A program made the translations under genes and the position numbers. Below the pieces are notes generated by a model, which did not search any database, was not told the origin of the DNA, and saw nothing but the letters and a program-made list of their open reading frames with translations. Positions 7,151-16,226 of a stretch of DNA of 64,000 nt are shown here, piece by piece (within the stretch, counting starts at the first letter, position 1; each line of letters opens with the position of its first letter). This DNA is from Flammeovirgaceae bacterium UBA2366 (GTDB lineage Bacteria; Bacteroidota; Bacteroidia; Cytophagales; Cyclobacteriaceae), in the NCBI GenBank assembly GCA_002344065.1, contig DDTK01000009.1, positions 44,213 to 108,212 on the forward strand, in the 5' to 3' direction.

Positions 7151-7230
7151 TCACTCATCTCTAGGCCATTTGGTTTGAAGAATGGCAATGCCTATCAATG
7201 CCATGAACGATTTACTCAGCAACAACATCA
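7151..7230 (-). pseudogene. Possible remnant of a permease C-terminal segment
   Basis: The minus strand contains a short frame reading MMLLLSKSFMALIGIAI and ending QTKWPRDE, stop at 7151. LLLSK-F--LIGIAI is the spacing seen in the last domain of FtsX-type permeases, so this may be the relic of another permease gene. There is no upstream continuation. The remaining sequence 7231-7461 has no gene I can support. Confidence 0.25.
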
Positions 7231-7461
7231 TCAATTTCACCTTCCATCATGGCATATTCCATAGGATGAAAAGCATCAATTATTTTGGAAAATATTAACG
7301 CTTATAAGATCAAAAGTCCCGACTGTTCCTCTAGCTAAGTGGCCAGCGATCCCCTCAAAGCATCGGCAATACACGACTAAGATTACCTGGTGAAGTGACA
7401 ATTGTCATTTTTTATACTAGAAATAACAGGGATAATCGTGTTCACTCAAAACCTGCATACC

Positions 7462-7947
7462 ATGAAATCAAGTGGTTTTACAACCGGGCAAAACACCAGT
7501 TTGGTGTTGTTGCGTATCCTTATCGGATGGCATTTTTTCTATGAAGGAATTCTCAAAATTTACAACCCCGCCTGGACCGCCAAAGGCTATTTGTTAAGTG
7601 CCACCTTCCTAAAACCATTTTTTACCTGGCTGGCAAGCGATTCTGTAATCCATATTGTGGACACATTGAATATCGTTGGCCTACTGGCCATTGGTGTGGC
7701 CCTACTGCTTGGACTAAAAATCAGGTGGGCAGCCATTGGAGGTATTCTCCTGTTGGCATTTTATTATCTGGCTCATCCTCCTTTCCCCGGCTTCGAGCAG
7801 GGACTTACAGAAGGAAGTTACTGGATTGTGAACAAAAACCTGATCGAGATGGCAGCACTGGTTGTACTTTATCAATTTCCAACATATGCTGCTTTTGGTT
7901 TGGAGCGAATGCTTTCCAGAAATCGCCAAAACACCATAGCCGGATAA
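7462..7947 (+). CDS. DoxX family membrane protein
   Basis: A 161-residue protein with four hydrophobic segments. The start is placed at the ATG at 7462 (MKSSGFTTGQNTSLVLLRIL); an in-frame start at 7402 would add 20 residues of an unlikely hydrophobic leader. LVLLRILIGWHFFYEGILKI followed by NPAW and a third segment VGLLAIGVALLLGLKIRWAA is typical of DoxX/quinol-oxidase-subunit-like proteins. It is located 22 bases before a Tat-exported Gfo/Idh/MocA oxidoreductase, an association often seen in Bacteroidota, and is probably a membrane partner in a redox step. Activity has not been shown. Confidence 0.88.
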   Translation: MKSSGFTTGQNTSLVLLRILIGWHFFYEGILKIYNPAWTAKGYLLSATFLKPFFTWLASDSVIHIVDTLNIVGLLAIGVALLLGLKIRWAAIGGILLLAFYYLAHPPFPGFEQGLTEGSYWIVNKNLIEMAALVVLYQFPTYAAFGLERMLSRNRQNTIAG

Positions 7948-7969
7948 TCCCACCTAAAAAATCAAGATC

Positions 7970-9580
7970 ATGAAAAAGAAAGAAGATAGTCTTTTTAACC
8001 TGAACAGGCGCGATATGCTGAAGAGTTTGGCAGGTATACCTATTCTCGGTTCGATTTGGTTTGCCGGTGCTAAAACAACCGTGACCGCAAAACATGAACG
8101 TGAATTTTTGCTTGAGAAGTTAAATATTAAAGCAGCACTACCACCCGCCACAGGCCCAATGAGCGGCAAACCGTTGCGCTTGGGAATCATCGGCTTTGGC
8201 ATACGCGGTGAACAGCTGTGCCGGGCATTGGGATTTGCCACCAAGGAATGGCTGAGTGAAATGAAACAGGCCGCAGAAAAAAATCGGCACGATACAAGGC
8301 TCTCTGAATTTCTGGCGCAGGAAAACTTAAATGTAAAAATTACTGCAGTTTGTGACGTGTTTGATGTTCATGCCGAACGTGTAGTAGATTCTTTTTCCAC
8401 TGCCGACAATCCGGTTAAGCGTTTTACCACACACAAAGAATTGGTGAACAGCGGTGAAGTAGATGCCGTAATCATTGCAACACCCGATCATTGGCATGCT
8501 CCTATGGCCATTGATGCGCTGCAGGCAGGTGTTCACGTTTACATTGAAAAACCCATGACGCATACCATTTCTGAAACCTATACACTGCGTGATGCTGTGC
8601 GCGATTCAGGAAAGGTTTTACAAGTCGGCCATCAGCACAGGCAAACCCAAAGTTTTCTGGCGGCCATGGATATCATCCAAAAACAAACGCTCGGTCATGT
8701 GTCACTGGTACAAACCAACACCAATCGTAATGATGATAACGGTGCATGGCAATACGACATTCATGAAAAGGCATCACCTGAAACCATTGACTGGGATTTG
8801 TTTTTAGGAACAGCACCCAAGGTTCCCTTTAATAAAGAGCATTTCTTCCGGTGGAGAAAGTGGTGGGCTTATGGCTCAGGATTATCCGGTGATTTGCTTA
8901 CGCACGATTACGATAGAATAAATTGTATCTTGAAAATGGGCATTCCAAAACTGGTCACAGCTTCAGGCGGAATTTATACCCACCGCGATGGACGCAATGT
9001 ACCTGATGTATTACAAGTAAATATGGAGTACCCTGATTTTAGCACGGGCTCCAGTCAGCCGGCAGGCAAAGAAAAGGGAATGACCTTTGTTTACAGCGCA
9101 ACGCTTGGCAATCAGTTTGACCGGCCAACGTACCTGATGGGCCATGATGCTACTATGGAACTCGGTAATGTAATAAGCATTTATGCAGATGCCCGAAGTA
9201 CCCGATATGCTGATATGTTAAATGAAAACCGGATTGACCCGGAGATTCCGATCTATCAATACAATCCATTGGCCAACGCTACCGATGCTGTTACGTCAGC
9301 CACAGCAAAATATTTTGCCAACAAAGGATTGATGTGGACCTACCGCGATGGAAAACGTATCGACTCAACATTTCTGCATATGCGTGAATGGCTGAGTTGC
9401 ATCCGTAATGGTGGCAAGCCCAGCTGTGGCATTGATGAAGGATTTGAAGAAGCCATTTCAGCACACATGGCAGGGTTGTCGTATAAGTTAGGCAGGGCTG
9501 TTGAATGGAATCCGGAAGAAGAAAAAATTGTTGCCAGGCCTGGTGAAGATCTGGATGCTATACTTTTAGCGAATGAGTAA
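7970..9580 (+). CDS. Gfo/Idh/MocA family oxidoreductase with Tat-type leader
   Basis: A 536-residue NAD(P)-dependent dehydrogenase-like protein. The N-terminus NRRDMLKSLAGIPILGSIWF is a twin-arginine-type signal. The Rossmann fold starts at about residue 67 (LRLGIIGFGIRGEQLCRALG) and continues with VDAVIIATPDHWHAPMAIDA and VHVYIEKPMTHT, where EKPMT carries the conserved EKP lysine. The C-terminal substrate domain has YGSGLSGDLLTHDYDRINCI. Members oxidise or epimerise sugars and inositols, and secreted Bacteroidota forms often act on plant or host glycans. The substrate is not predictable here. Downstream partner of DoxX (22-base gap). Confidence 0.9.
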   Translation: MKKKEDSLFNLNRRDMLKSLAGIPILGSIWFAGAKTTVTAKHEREFLLEKLNIKAALPPATGPMSGKPLRLGIIGFGIRGEQLCRALGFATKEWLSEMKQAAEKNRHDTRLSEFLAQENLNVKITAVCDVFDVHAERVVDSFSTADNPVKRFTTHKELVNSGEVDAVIIATPDHWHAPMAIDALQAGVHVYIEKPMTHTISETYTLRDAVRDSGKVLQVGHQHRQTQSFLAAMDIIQKQTLGHVSLVQTNTNRNDDNGAWQYDIHEKASPETIDWDLFLGTAPKVPFNKEHFFRWRKWWAYGSGLSGDLLTHDYDRINCILKMGIPKLVTASGGIYTHRDGRNVPDVLQVNMEYPDFSTGSSQPAGKEKGMTFVYSATLGNQFDRPTYLMGHDATMELGNVISIYADARSTRYADMLNENRIDPEIPIYQYNPLANATDAVTSATAKYFANKGLMWTYRDGKRIDSTFLHMREWLSCIRNGGKPSCGIDEGFEEAISAHMAGLSYKLGRAVEWNPEEEKIVARPGEDLDAILLANE

Positions 9581-9608
9581 AATACCAGAAGCGATTTAAA
9601 AACCCGGG

Positions 9609-9698
9609 CGTCATTGCGAACGAATTGAAGCAATCGACTTTCAACATTAAAAACAGGTGTTCCCTGCCCACCGGCAAGCAGGCTCTATCGTAATGACG
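9609..9698. repeat. Small inverted-repeat element (REP/MITE-like)
   Basis: The 90-base unit is bounded by CGTCATTGCGA (9609-9619) and TCGTAATGACG (9688-9698), an 11-base terminal inverted repeat with one mismatch, and contains an internal hairpin CCTGC-CCACCGGCAA-GCAGG. The CGTCATTGCGA...GAAGCAATC pattern is that of widespread non-coding repetitive elements in bacterial genomes. It lies directly downstream of the oxidoreductase gene. Confidence 0.65.
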
Positions 9699-9719
9699 TT
9701 CATTCTATTAGAATGAGGC

Positions 9720-9920
9720 CTACTGTTTCAACCTCAACCCAAACAACGGCCTCACCCATGTTAACCTTCGGATGATTTCAAACGAAGCCATGCATCCGGC
9801 CAACGTAAATACCAGCACCAACACAAACTGGAGCTGAACGGGTATGGCCCATTAAACACAAGGTGTGAACTGAGGTACAAAAAAATCATGTGCACGATGA
9901 AGACGCTGCGGAGAAATCAC
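9720..9920 (-). pseudogene. Acyltransferase-3 family C-terminal remnant, frameshifted
   Basis: On the minus strand, one frame reads VFIVHMIFLYLSSHLVFN and a second frame continues LQFVLVLVFTLAGCMASFEI then RRLTWVRPLFGLRLKQ, with a stop at 9720. YIVHM followed by a hydrophobic segment and FE-IRR---LRPLFGL is the usual ending of membrane acyltransferase-3 proteins. Neither frame has a start codon or an N-terminal portion, and the two need a frameshift to join. It is therefore a decayed fragment of a gene of usually 350-400 residues. 9921-10035 shows nothing further. Confidence 0.55.
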
Positions 9921-10035
9921 GCGGGGTTGGAGAACTTCAAAACAATAATTACGGCTTTGAGTAAGAAAGCATAATCAAATTTATTTTCTACCCAGGTAAT
10001 GTTTTCTCTACCCCCATTAATCCAAGCCAACTAAC

Positions 10036-10512
10036 TTAGCGCTGATAATCAATCTTAGTAATGCGCCAAACAAATTGCCCCGTGGCGGTTTTTACAATGG
10101 CTTCATCGCCTACCGTTTTTGTCAACAACGCCTGCGCCATGGGTGAGTCCATCGAGATGTAATCCGTGGTGCCAATAATTTCTTCCCCGCCTACAATGCG
10201 CAAACGTTTCTTCAACTTCTTCTGTGTATTTTCAATTTCCACCCAGGCCCCAAACATAACCTTCCCCTCCTGAAAGGGCGAGTAGTGTACCACCTTTAAG
10301 TTATCAATGCATTTGCGCAGATACAGGATGCGCCTGTCAATTTCGCGCAGGCGTTTTTTGTTGTAGTGGTAATCTGCGTTTTCGGAACGGTCGCCCAGGC
10401 TGGCCGCCCACGAAACTTTTTGGGTGGTGTCGGGTCGTTCTACCCGCCACAAATGGTCCAACTCCGCTTTTAACTTTTCCAGGCCTTCAGGCGTAATGAG
10501 CATGGTCTTCAT
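10036..10512 (-). CDS. greB: Transcription elongation factor GreB/GreA family
   Basis: The start is set at the ATG at 10512, giving 158 residues, the normal GreB length; upstream in-frame codons encode no homologous sequence. The N-terminal coiled coil runs from LITPEGLEKLKAELDHLWRV to KRLREIDRRILYLRKCIDNL, with the acidic tip LGDRSENADYHYN that reaches into the polymerase secondary channel. The C-terminal FKBP-like domain has GTTDYISMDSPMAQALLTKT and VGDEAIVKT. GreB stimulates transcript cleavage in backtracked RNA polymerase. It is divergent from the CotH-like gene at 10700. Confidence 0.92.
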   Translation of the reverse strand: MKTMLITPEGLEKLKAELDHLWRVERPDTTQKVSWAASLGDRSENADYHYNKKRLREIDRRILYLRKCIDNLKVVHYSPFQEGKVMFGAWVEIENTQKKLKKRLRIVGGEEIIGTTDYISMDSPMAQALLTKTVGDEAIVKTATGQFVWRITKIDYQR

Positions 10513-10686
10513 AGTCGTTGATCGTGCTGGGTTTAGCTTTCGGCTGCAAGAGAAGGTAAATCGGGAGATTATGCAAAATACAATCAACGCCTCTGGCTGA
10601 ATACTTCGTGCGTTACCTGTTGCAACATCTGCAACCTTTGTTTTTGAGTTTTGCAGCATTTAAAACCCTGCAAGCATCAAACTGCC

Positions 10687-10694
10687 TATCTTTG
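10687..10694 (+). promoter_or_regulatory. Bacteroidota -7 element before the CotH-like gene
   Basis: TATCTTTG matches the TAnnTTTG consensus and ends 5 bases before the ATG at 10700, so the transcript would have almost no leader. I see no clear -33 TTTG at the usual distance, so confidence is limited. Confidence 0.35.
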
Positions 10695-10699
10695 GTAGC

Positions 10700-12127
10700 A
10701 TGAAACATCGGATTAGTCTCATCGCAGCTGGGTTTGTTGCGGTATGCTTGCTTACCTGCTTCACTTCATGCCAGGAAAAAGAAAACCTGGGGCCCTTTGC
10801 CGTTAATACCGGTAACAGCACCATACCGTATGTTATTGTGGATACCCATAATGCACAAATTCAATTTGAACCAAAAATTCCTGCCACGTTAAAGGTATAC
10901 AACCAAAAAGAGTTGGTGCAGGAAGCACACATTGGCATTGAATACCGGGGCAAAACGTCTTACCGCCTGTCAAACAAAAAAGGTTTTAATATCGAAACCA
11001 TTGATGGCGATGTGTCCTTCTTTGATTTTCCGGAAGAAGAGGATTTTCGCCTGGTAGGGCATATTGTTAACCTGAAAGACAAGTACATATTCGATCATAC
11101 GCTCATGTACAACTACATCGGTTACGAAATAGCGCGCAGCATGGTTCGTTATGCAAGCCGCTGTCAGTTTATTGAGCTGCAGGTGAATAATGAATACCTG
11201 GGCGTATACGTGTTCATGGAAAAACTGAAACGCGACAACCACCGCATCAACATCAAATCCTTGAATGCAAGTTCATCCAACATCACAGGCGGATACATTC
11301 TCACCATCGACAAGGTTTCCGTAGGCGATGAAGGAATAGGTAAACCCCTTTCATACTTCGACAACAATTGGGATGATGATGCGCGCTACACCGTTTCCAA
11401 TAGCTTCAGAAGCCGGTACAATATTTTCGGTACTGAACTGGGTTTTGCTCCCTATGGTCCACCATACCATATGCAGCAGTACCTGGAAACTTACTTCCTT
11501 TATGAGTATCCAAAAGCACAGGATATTACCGCAGCACAAAAAGATTACATCGCGGATTATATCGATGATTTTGAAACGGCCTTGCTAACAGATGATTTTA
11601 ATACCGATGTACGTACGTACACCAACTTTATTGACTTGTCCAGCTTTGTGGATTACTTCATTATCAATGAGCTTTGCAGGAATGTGGATGCTTACAGGCT
11701 GAGCACCTACCTGGTGAAAGACCGTGATGAAAAGCTGGCGATGGGGCCCGTTTGGGACATGGACATTGGCTTTGATTTTGGTGATCGCATTCCTATCGAT
11801 GATTGGGTGATCAACTACAACAACCACGTGTCGAATGATCCCTGGATGATGCCGTTTTGGTGGCCTCGCCTGATGCAGGACCCGCAATTCAAAGCCGCAG
11901 TAAAAGCCCGCTGGGCAACCCTGCGTGCCGACAAACTGAGCGACAGCAAGCTCATGCAACTGGTGGACGCTACAGCACAACTGCTCAAGGAAAATGGTGC
12001 CGTGAAGCGCAACTATGCAAAATGGGATCAGGGAATAGGGGTAAACTACGATAATGCGGTTAACGAACTGAAGCTGTTTCTTCAGCAGCGTGCTGCCTGG
12101 ATGAATACAACGATTGGGTTGTTTTAA
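10700..12127 (+). CDS. CotH kinase-like lipoprotein
   Basis: A 475-residue protein with a lipoprotein signal (AGFVAVCLLTCFTSC, Cys at about residue 24). The CotH fold is visible: RGKTSYRLSNKKGFNIE, DFRLVGHIVNLKDKYIFDHT, the strand QFIELQVNNEYLGVYVFMEK, and the catalytic-type loop MGPVWDMDIGFDFGD with its conserved aspartates. CotH proteins are atypical kinases that phosphorylate secreted proteins, known from Bacillus spore coats and found in many non-sporulating bacteria; targets in Bacteroidota are unknown. The protein should sit on the outer membrane or periplasmic side. It is a single-gene unit, convergent with the TonB receptor gene ending at 12154. Confidence 0.88.
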   Translation: MKHRISLIAAGFVAVCLLTCFTSCQEKENLGPFAVNTGNSTIPYVIVDTHNAQIQFEPKIPATLKVYNQKELVQEAHIGIEYRGKTSYRLSNKKGFNIETIDGDVSFFDFPEEEDFRLVGHIVNLKDKYIFDHTLMYNYIGYEIARSMVRYASRCQFIELQVNNEYLGVYVFMEKLKRDNHRINIKSLNASSSNITGGYILTIDKVSVGDEGIGKPLSYFDNNWDDDARYTVSNSFRSRYNIFGTELGFAPYGPPYHMQQYLETYFLYEYPKAQDITAAQKDYIADYIDDFETALLTDDFNTDVRTYTNFIDLSSFVDYFIINELCRNVDAYRLSTYLVKDRDEKLAMGPVWDMDIGFDFGDRIPIDDWVINYNNHVSNDPWMMPFWWPRLMQDPQFKAAVKARWATLRADKLSDSKLMQLVDATAQLLKENGAVKRNYAKWDQGIGVNYDNAVNELKLFLQQRAAWMNTTIGLF

Positions 12128-12153
12128 ATCTCACACGGCTCACAAATTCTTGA

Positions 12154-14643
12154 CTAGAAATCCACCCGCAAAAAAATATTGGGTGTAAAGGCTAACCCGT
12201 TAAGTTGTACTTTCCTTGGCGCATTATCCTCTAACAAATAATAAGCATTAAGTATATTTTCCCGGTTAAGGATATTCCAACACGAAATACCCAGTTGACT
12301 TTTTAAGCGAGCACGCGTATAAAAATGCCAGCGAACTGATGCGTCAACCCGAAAATAATTGAGAAGACGCTCATTATTCGGCTCAGCATACTGAAGCGTT
12401 CCTGAAACCACTTCACCTCCGGACACCAATGAAGTGGTGGGTCTGCCGGTATACCAATTCACACCGGCACCGGTTTCAAGTGTTGAAAACCGGTAACTTA
12501 TGCCTCCACTCAAGGCATGTCGGATGTCGGTATTATTAGGAAATGTGGGGGGAATCAGAGCCCCGAAATCATAATCATTTTTTGAAAGGGAATACCGAAG
12601 CCACTGCACCGAGCGTTTGCTTTGCCGGTTAACCAATATATCAATACCATTAATCGTGTAGGTACCTTGGCTACGCACAAATTCAAATTGATTTTGAAAA
12701 CCCTGGCTTGATGTTATAATGCCTTGCACCTGTTTGGTATAGGCTTCCATATGTACAAACCACTCCGCGCGTTTCCACAACAATCCGGCAGAAAGTTGCC
12801 GACTGCGCACCAGGGGTATGTCTTCATCATTGCTCATTACCCACCGGCTTTTTTCAACGCCTAAAAAGTCGCTCTGATCATCCACCACCTGTACGTTGGA
12901 TTGCGATTTCATCTCACCCATAATCTCAAGGGTAAAGTGCTGAGCTATGGTTTGGGTAAACACCAGACGAGGTTCAACTGTAAATGCACTTACCCTACGG
13001 TAATAGTTTGCACGTATGCCCGGGCGAAGGTTTGTTCGTTCATGGAACCATGAAAAGTTACCCTCGGCAAATATGGCATGATTGCGCATGACTTCTTTTA
13101 TACGTCTTTCGAATGGTGGATTGTCAACCACATCAGCGTTGGTTATACCGGTTTCAACAAACTGATACCCGGCCTGCACGTAAGCATGAGGATTCACCTC
13201 GAACAGCGAATAAACTTTTAAGCCGGTTTCCAACACGGTATTCTGTTGCGCCAAAATTTGCTCATCTGCAATATTTTGATTCAAAGCATCCAAAGCATAA
13301 TGCGAATAGTATCCTTCAGCAACAGTTTTTATCCGGTTGCTCCATAACCGGCTATAGGTAAGCCCGCTTCCCAAACTTTGTTGTTCCAGGGTACTTTCCT
13401 TTTGCACCGGGGTTCCGTTACGTTCACCGGTTTCGGCATAGGTTAATGCGTTGCCGATGGTGAAGAATGAAGCGCTCAGTTTATCACGCGGTGTGATATC
13501 GTAAAGGAGTTTTCCGCTGATATCATAAAACTCAAAATCCTCATCTTGTGTAAGGTTGCCGGTTAGGTCCGAATCTGAAAAAGCCCGTGAAAAATACTGT
13601 CGGTAGGTAGGTGTGCGCCATGAAGTCGGCACGGAATGCCTGCCCGAAAGCTGAAGAGATAAATTGGAAGCAAGTGGAACGTGAACGTATCCATCAGCGT
13701 AAAGCAGGTTCATGCCTAAACTGCCCGAAGTGTTAGTGGCCACATTATTTTCAGTAACCATGGAAATTGTGCCGGAAACACCATCACCATAATATGCACC
13801 CGTACCGTTCTTGATCAGGTTTACACTTTTGGTCACGTGCGGATTTATTCCGGATATCAACCCGAAAAAATGACCTGTCTGATAAATTTTTATCCCATCA
13901 TACAAAAACAGGTTTTGATCATTTGTTCCGCCCCTGATGTTAAGTTCGGCAGCCGACTCCTGGATGCTGTTCACACCGGGTACATATTGCAAAGCTTGTA
14001 GCGCATCCGGCTGAGGTAAGCCGGGCAAGATGCCTAACACCTTGTGGTGAAGCGTTATGGAACCATCCGTTTTTCGTTCCATTCCAGAGGTGATCACATC
14101 GGCAACCGTCACCTCTTCCAATAACGTGCGGGCAACGGGCAACACAATGATTTTACAACCCTCGGAGGCAACAGTAACCCTTACGGATTCATATCCGAGA
14201 GAAACTATGTTGAGTGTTGACGATTGCTGCAGCGCTAACTCAAAATAACCGACATCATTACTATAGGTAAACGCAGCACCCGATTGAATGGCAGCACCTG
14301 AAACGGGTTCGCCAGTTTCAGAAGAGCGAAGGTATCCGCACAACACATCAGGCTTTTGCAGATCAGTTTTTGTAATGGCGATATACCGTTGATTGATGAG
14401 TTCAAAATCCAGACCCGTTTCGTCATGCAATTGCTTCAGGCATTGCTCCAGATTTGCTTCACGCGAAGGAGGGATAACCTTTGCGCTGGCTTCAATTGTT
14501 TCATCAGCATAAGTAAATGCAACAGCAAATTTTTTTTCAAGTGAATACAATACGGTTAGTAAAGACTGAGAACCGGTTTGTTGAGCAGCGGCTGGTAATG
14601 AACATGCCAATAGTATGATGGCTGTTGCAATTGACCTGCCCAT
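12154..14643 (-). CDS. TonB-dependent outer-membrane receptor with STN and carboxypeptidase-like domains
   Basis: An 829-residue receptor; the ATG at 14643 lies one base after the FecR stop and is preceded by GGTGA. An alternative ATG at 14655 overlaps FecR by 11 bases. A signal peptide (IATAIILLACSLPAAAQQ) is followed by an STN/secretin-TonB short domain (VLYSLEKKFAVAFTYADETI... to ELINQRYIAITK), a carboxypeptidase-like beta sandwich (LCGYLRSSETGEPVSGAAIQ), a plug (VPGVNSIQESAAELNIRGGT, NDQNLFLYDGIKIY) and a beta barrel ending in F (FTPNIFLRVDF). The STN domain signals to the co-encoded FecR. No SusD partner is adjacent; the ligand is unknown. Confidence 0.92.
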   Translation of the reverse strand: MGRSIATAIILLACSLPAAAQQTGSQSLLTVLYSLEKKFAVAFTYADETIEASAKVIPPSREANLEQCLKQLHDETGLDFELINQRYIAITKTDLQKPDVLCGYLRSSETGEPVSGAAIQSGAAFTYSNDVGYFELALQQSSTLNIVSLGYESVRVTVASEGCKIIVLPVARTLLEEVTVADVITSGMERKTDGSITLHHKVLGILPGLPQPDALQALQYVPGVNSIQESAAELNIRGGTNDQNLFLYDGIKIYQTGHFFGLISGINPHVTKSVNLIKNGTGAYYGDGVSGTISMVTENNVATNTSGSLGMNLLYADGYVHVPLASNLSLQLSGRHSVPTSWRTPTYRQYFSRAFSDSDLTGNLTQDEDFEFYDISGKLLYDITPRDKLSASFFTIGNALTYAETGERNGTPVQKESTLEQQSLGSGLTYSRLWSNRIKTVAEGYYSHYALDALNQNIADEQILAQQNTVLETGLKVYSLFEVNPHAYVQAGYQFVETGITNADVVDNPPFERRIKEVMRNHAIFAEGNFSWFHERTNLRPGIRANYYRRVSAFTVEPRLVFTQTIAQHFTLEIMGEMKSQSNVQVVDDQSDFLGVEKSRWVMSNDEDIPLVRSRQLSAGLLWKRAEWFVHMEAYTKQVQGIITSSQGFQNQFEFVRSQGTYTINGIDILVNRQSKRSVQWLRYSLSKNDYDFGALIPPTFPNNTDIRHALSGGISYRFSTLETGAGVNWYTGRPTTSLVSGGEVVSGTLQYAEPNNERLLNYFRVDASVRWHFYTRARLKSQLGISCWNILNRENILNAYYLLEDNAPRKVQLNGLAFTPNIFLRVDF

Positions 14644-14644
14644 A

Positions 14645-15562
14645 TTATTCACCATGAAAAATGCGTATTTCCGAGTCGGTTATTTTATACGTTAAGTTAA
14701 GCGGTAGAGAAATAGCCTGGAGGGCTGTGGTAAGGTCCTTGTGTGGAAACTTACCCGTGTAGCGTTGTAAGGTATCTACGTGTTCCAGCTTCACCACTAT
14801 ACCGTATTGTCTTTCCAACTCATGCACCACTTCAAAAAGAGGAACACTCTGAAATGAACTCTCGCGATTTAACCAGGCGGGCAATGCTTCGGTGGCGAAC
14901 ACAGCTTGTGTAATTGATTTATCCGATTCACGATAATAATCCTGACGGGCTAATTGAACAGTTTCACCGGAACCTTTTACCTCAACGCGACCTTCATAGC
15001 ACACCACTTCATAAAACCCTGGGCGGTCTTTCACGGTAAAGCGAGTACCCAGCACCGTTACCTGCCCGCGTGGAGTAATCACCTGAAATGATTTTCCCTT
15101 TTCAACATCAAAATATGCTTCTCCATCAAGTACAATTTTTCTTTCGCGCGACCATCGATCCGCTGAAAATGAAACTGAAGACATGGCATTTAATGTCATT
15201 ACAGATTTATCAGGAAGTGTTACCTGCCGTGTTTCGCCTGCGGCTGTAGCATACTGTACGTTCTGATCTAATGAAAAATAATCTTTAAGAAAATAGAAAA
15301 TGATTGAACCCATCAGCAGCACCGCAGCAATACGGTAAACCACACGCCAGTCTATAGCAAGTACCCTGGCTTTTCGGGAAGTGCGGGCTTTTACCTTTTC
15401 AAATGAAGCATGGATATCCAACGGAGCGGGCTGAAAATTTTTTAACGCACGGTCCATACGCTGCAACGACTGAAACGCATCCGTTTTTACAAACTGATCA
15501 CGCTCGTGGTCCGCTAAGGTACCCGCCAGCCATTTTTCGATGTAATCCCGGTTGTTCATCAA
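14645..15562 (-). CDS. FecR family anti-sigma/sigma regulator with DUF4974 C-terminus
   Basis: A 305-residue membrane protein. The cytoplasmic N-terminus (NRDYIEKWLAGTLADHERDQF) binds sigma, a single membrane segment lies at about residues 74-95 (VVYRIAAVLLMGSIIFYFLK), then a periplasmic FecR domain (YATAAGETRQVTLPDKSVMT, LNAMSSVSFSADRW, ITPRGQVTVLGTRFTVKDR) and the DUF4974/STN-like C-terminal domain (FQSVPLFEVVHELERQYGIV, FPHKDLTTALQAISLPLN). It transmits ligand state from the receptor at 12154-14643 to the sigma factor at 15615-16124. Genes lie sigma, fecR, receptor in one direction; a 52-base gap separates it from sigma. Confidence 0.94.
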   Translation of the reverse strand: MMNNRDYIEKWLAGTLADHERDQFVKTDAFQSLQRMDRALKNFQPAPLDIHASFEKVKARTSRKARVLAIDWRVVYRIAAVLLMGSIIFYFLKDYFSLDQNVQYATAAGETRQVTLPDKSVMTLNAMSSVSFSADRWSRERKIVLDGEAYFDVEKGKSFQVITPRGQVTVLGTRFTVKDRPGFYEVVCYEGRVEVKGSGETVQLARQDYYRESDKSITQAVFATEALPAWLNRESSFQSVPLFEVVHELERQYGIVVKLEHVDTLQRYTGKFPHKDLTTALQAISLPLNLTYKITDSEIRIFHGE

Positions 15563-15614
15563 TCCATTAACCTGTGTATAAAACCGTTAACCGACAAAAA
15601 CTCCTACCCATCTT

Positions 15615-16124
15615 TCAAAATTTACCCAACTTTTCTTGTAGTCGTTCAACGGCTTTATATATCCTTTTTTCAACTGCTTTCTGCGAAATGCCCAGGCGTT
15701 CCGCTATCTCCCGATGCTTCAATCCTTCAGCCCGGTTCATCATAAAAGTAACCCGTTGATCCTCTGGTAAATCCTCCAACGCCTGTTTCAGGCGTTCCAT
15801 ATATTCGGTTTCCTCCAATACATAGTGCGGGGAAACATCGGTAGGTACGTCAGTATGTTCCTTTTGGTAATTCAAAACAGTCTTTTTTCTTGCCAAATCG
15901 TTCAGCATCTGGTTGTTGGCCACCGTAAACAAGAACGATTTTGCCTTTTCCGGGCTTACTTTAGAACAATTAGCCCACAAACGGGCAAAGGCCTCCTGCA
16001 TTAAATCTTCAGGATTATTTTCAGAGCCGTATTTATAATAGAGGAAATTATACAGGTCGCGTGAATAGGTTTCGAAAATTTTTCGAAATACAGAATCATC
16101 ACAAACGTGCCGGTTATCATTCAT
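15615..16124 (-). CDS. ECF RNA polymerase sigma-70 factor
   Basis: A 169-residue ECF sigma factor of the Bacteroidota FecI-like group. Region 2: YSRDLYNFLYYKYGSENNPE, DLMQEAFARLWANCSKVSPE, FLFTVANNQMLNDLARK. Region 4: LPEDQRVTFMMNRAEGLKHR and EIAERLGISQKAVEKRIYKA. It heads the sigma-fecR-receptor operon and should activate this receptor and perhaps the divergently transcribed lipoprotein genes at 16227-18034, whose promoter region it shares (inferred). A different ECF factor is found at 1-524. Confidence 0.94.
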   Translation of the reverse strand: MNDNRHVCDDSVFRKIFETYSRDLYNFLYYKYGSENNPEDLMQEAFARLWANCSKVSPEKAKSFLFTVANNQMLNDLARKKTVLNYQKEHTDVPTDVSPHYVLEETEYMERLKQALEDLPEDQRVTFMMNRAEGLKHREIAERLGISQKAVEKRIYKAVERLQEKLGKF

Positions 16125-16226
16125 AGGCCTGTAGGCAATTTAAGTGGTAATCAGGATAACGCATAAGCAAGTGTTCTATCTTCCTATAAATTCAAATAAT
16201 TTTCATTGCGCGGTAGGACTTTTGAC

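Noticed and set aside
7402..7461. Longer start of the DoxX gene at 7402
   Set aside because: The extra residues are not typical of the family and the ATG at 7462 begins the conserved region.
10513..10659. Longer GreB reading frame upstream of 10512
   Set aside because: The additional 49 residues have no GreB similarity; 158 residues from 10512 is the normal length.
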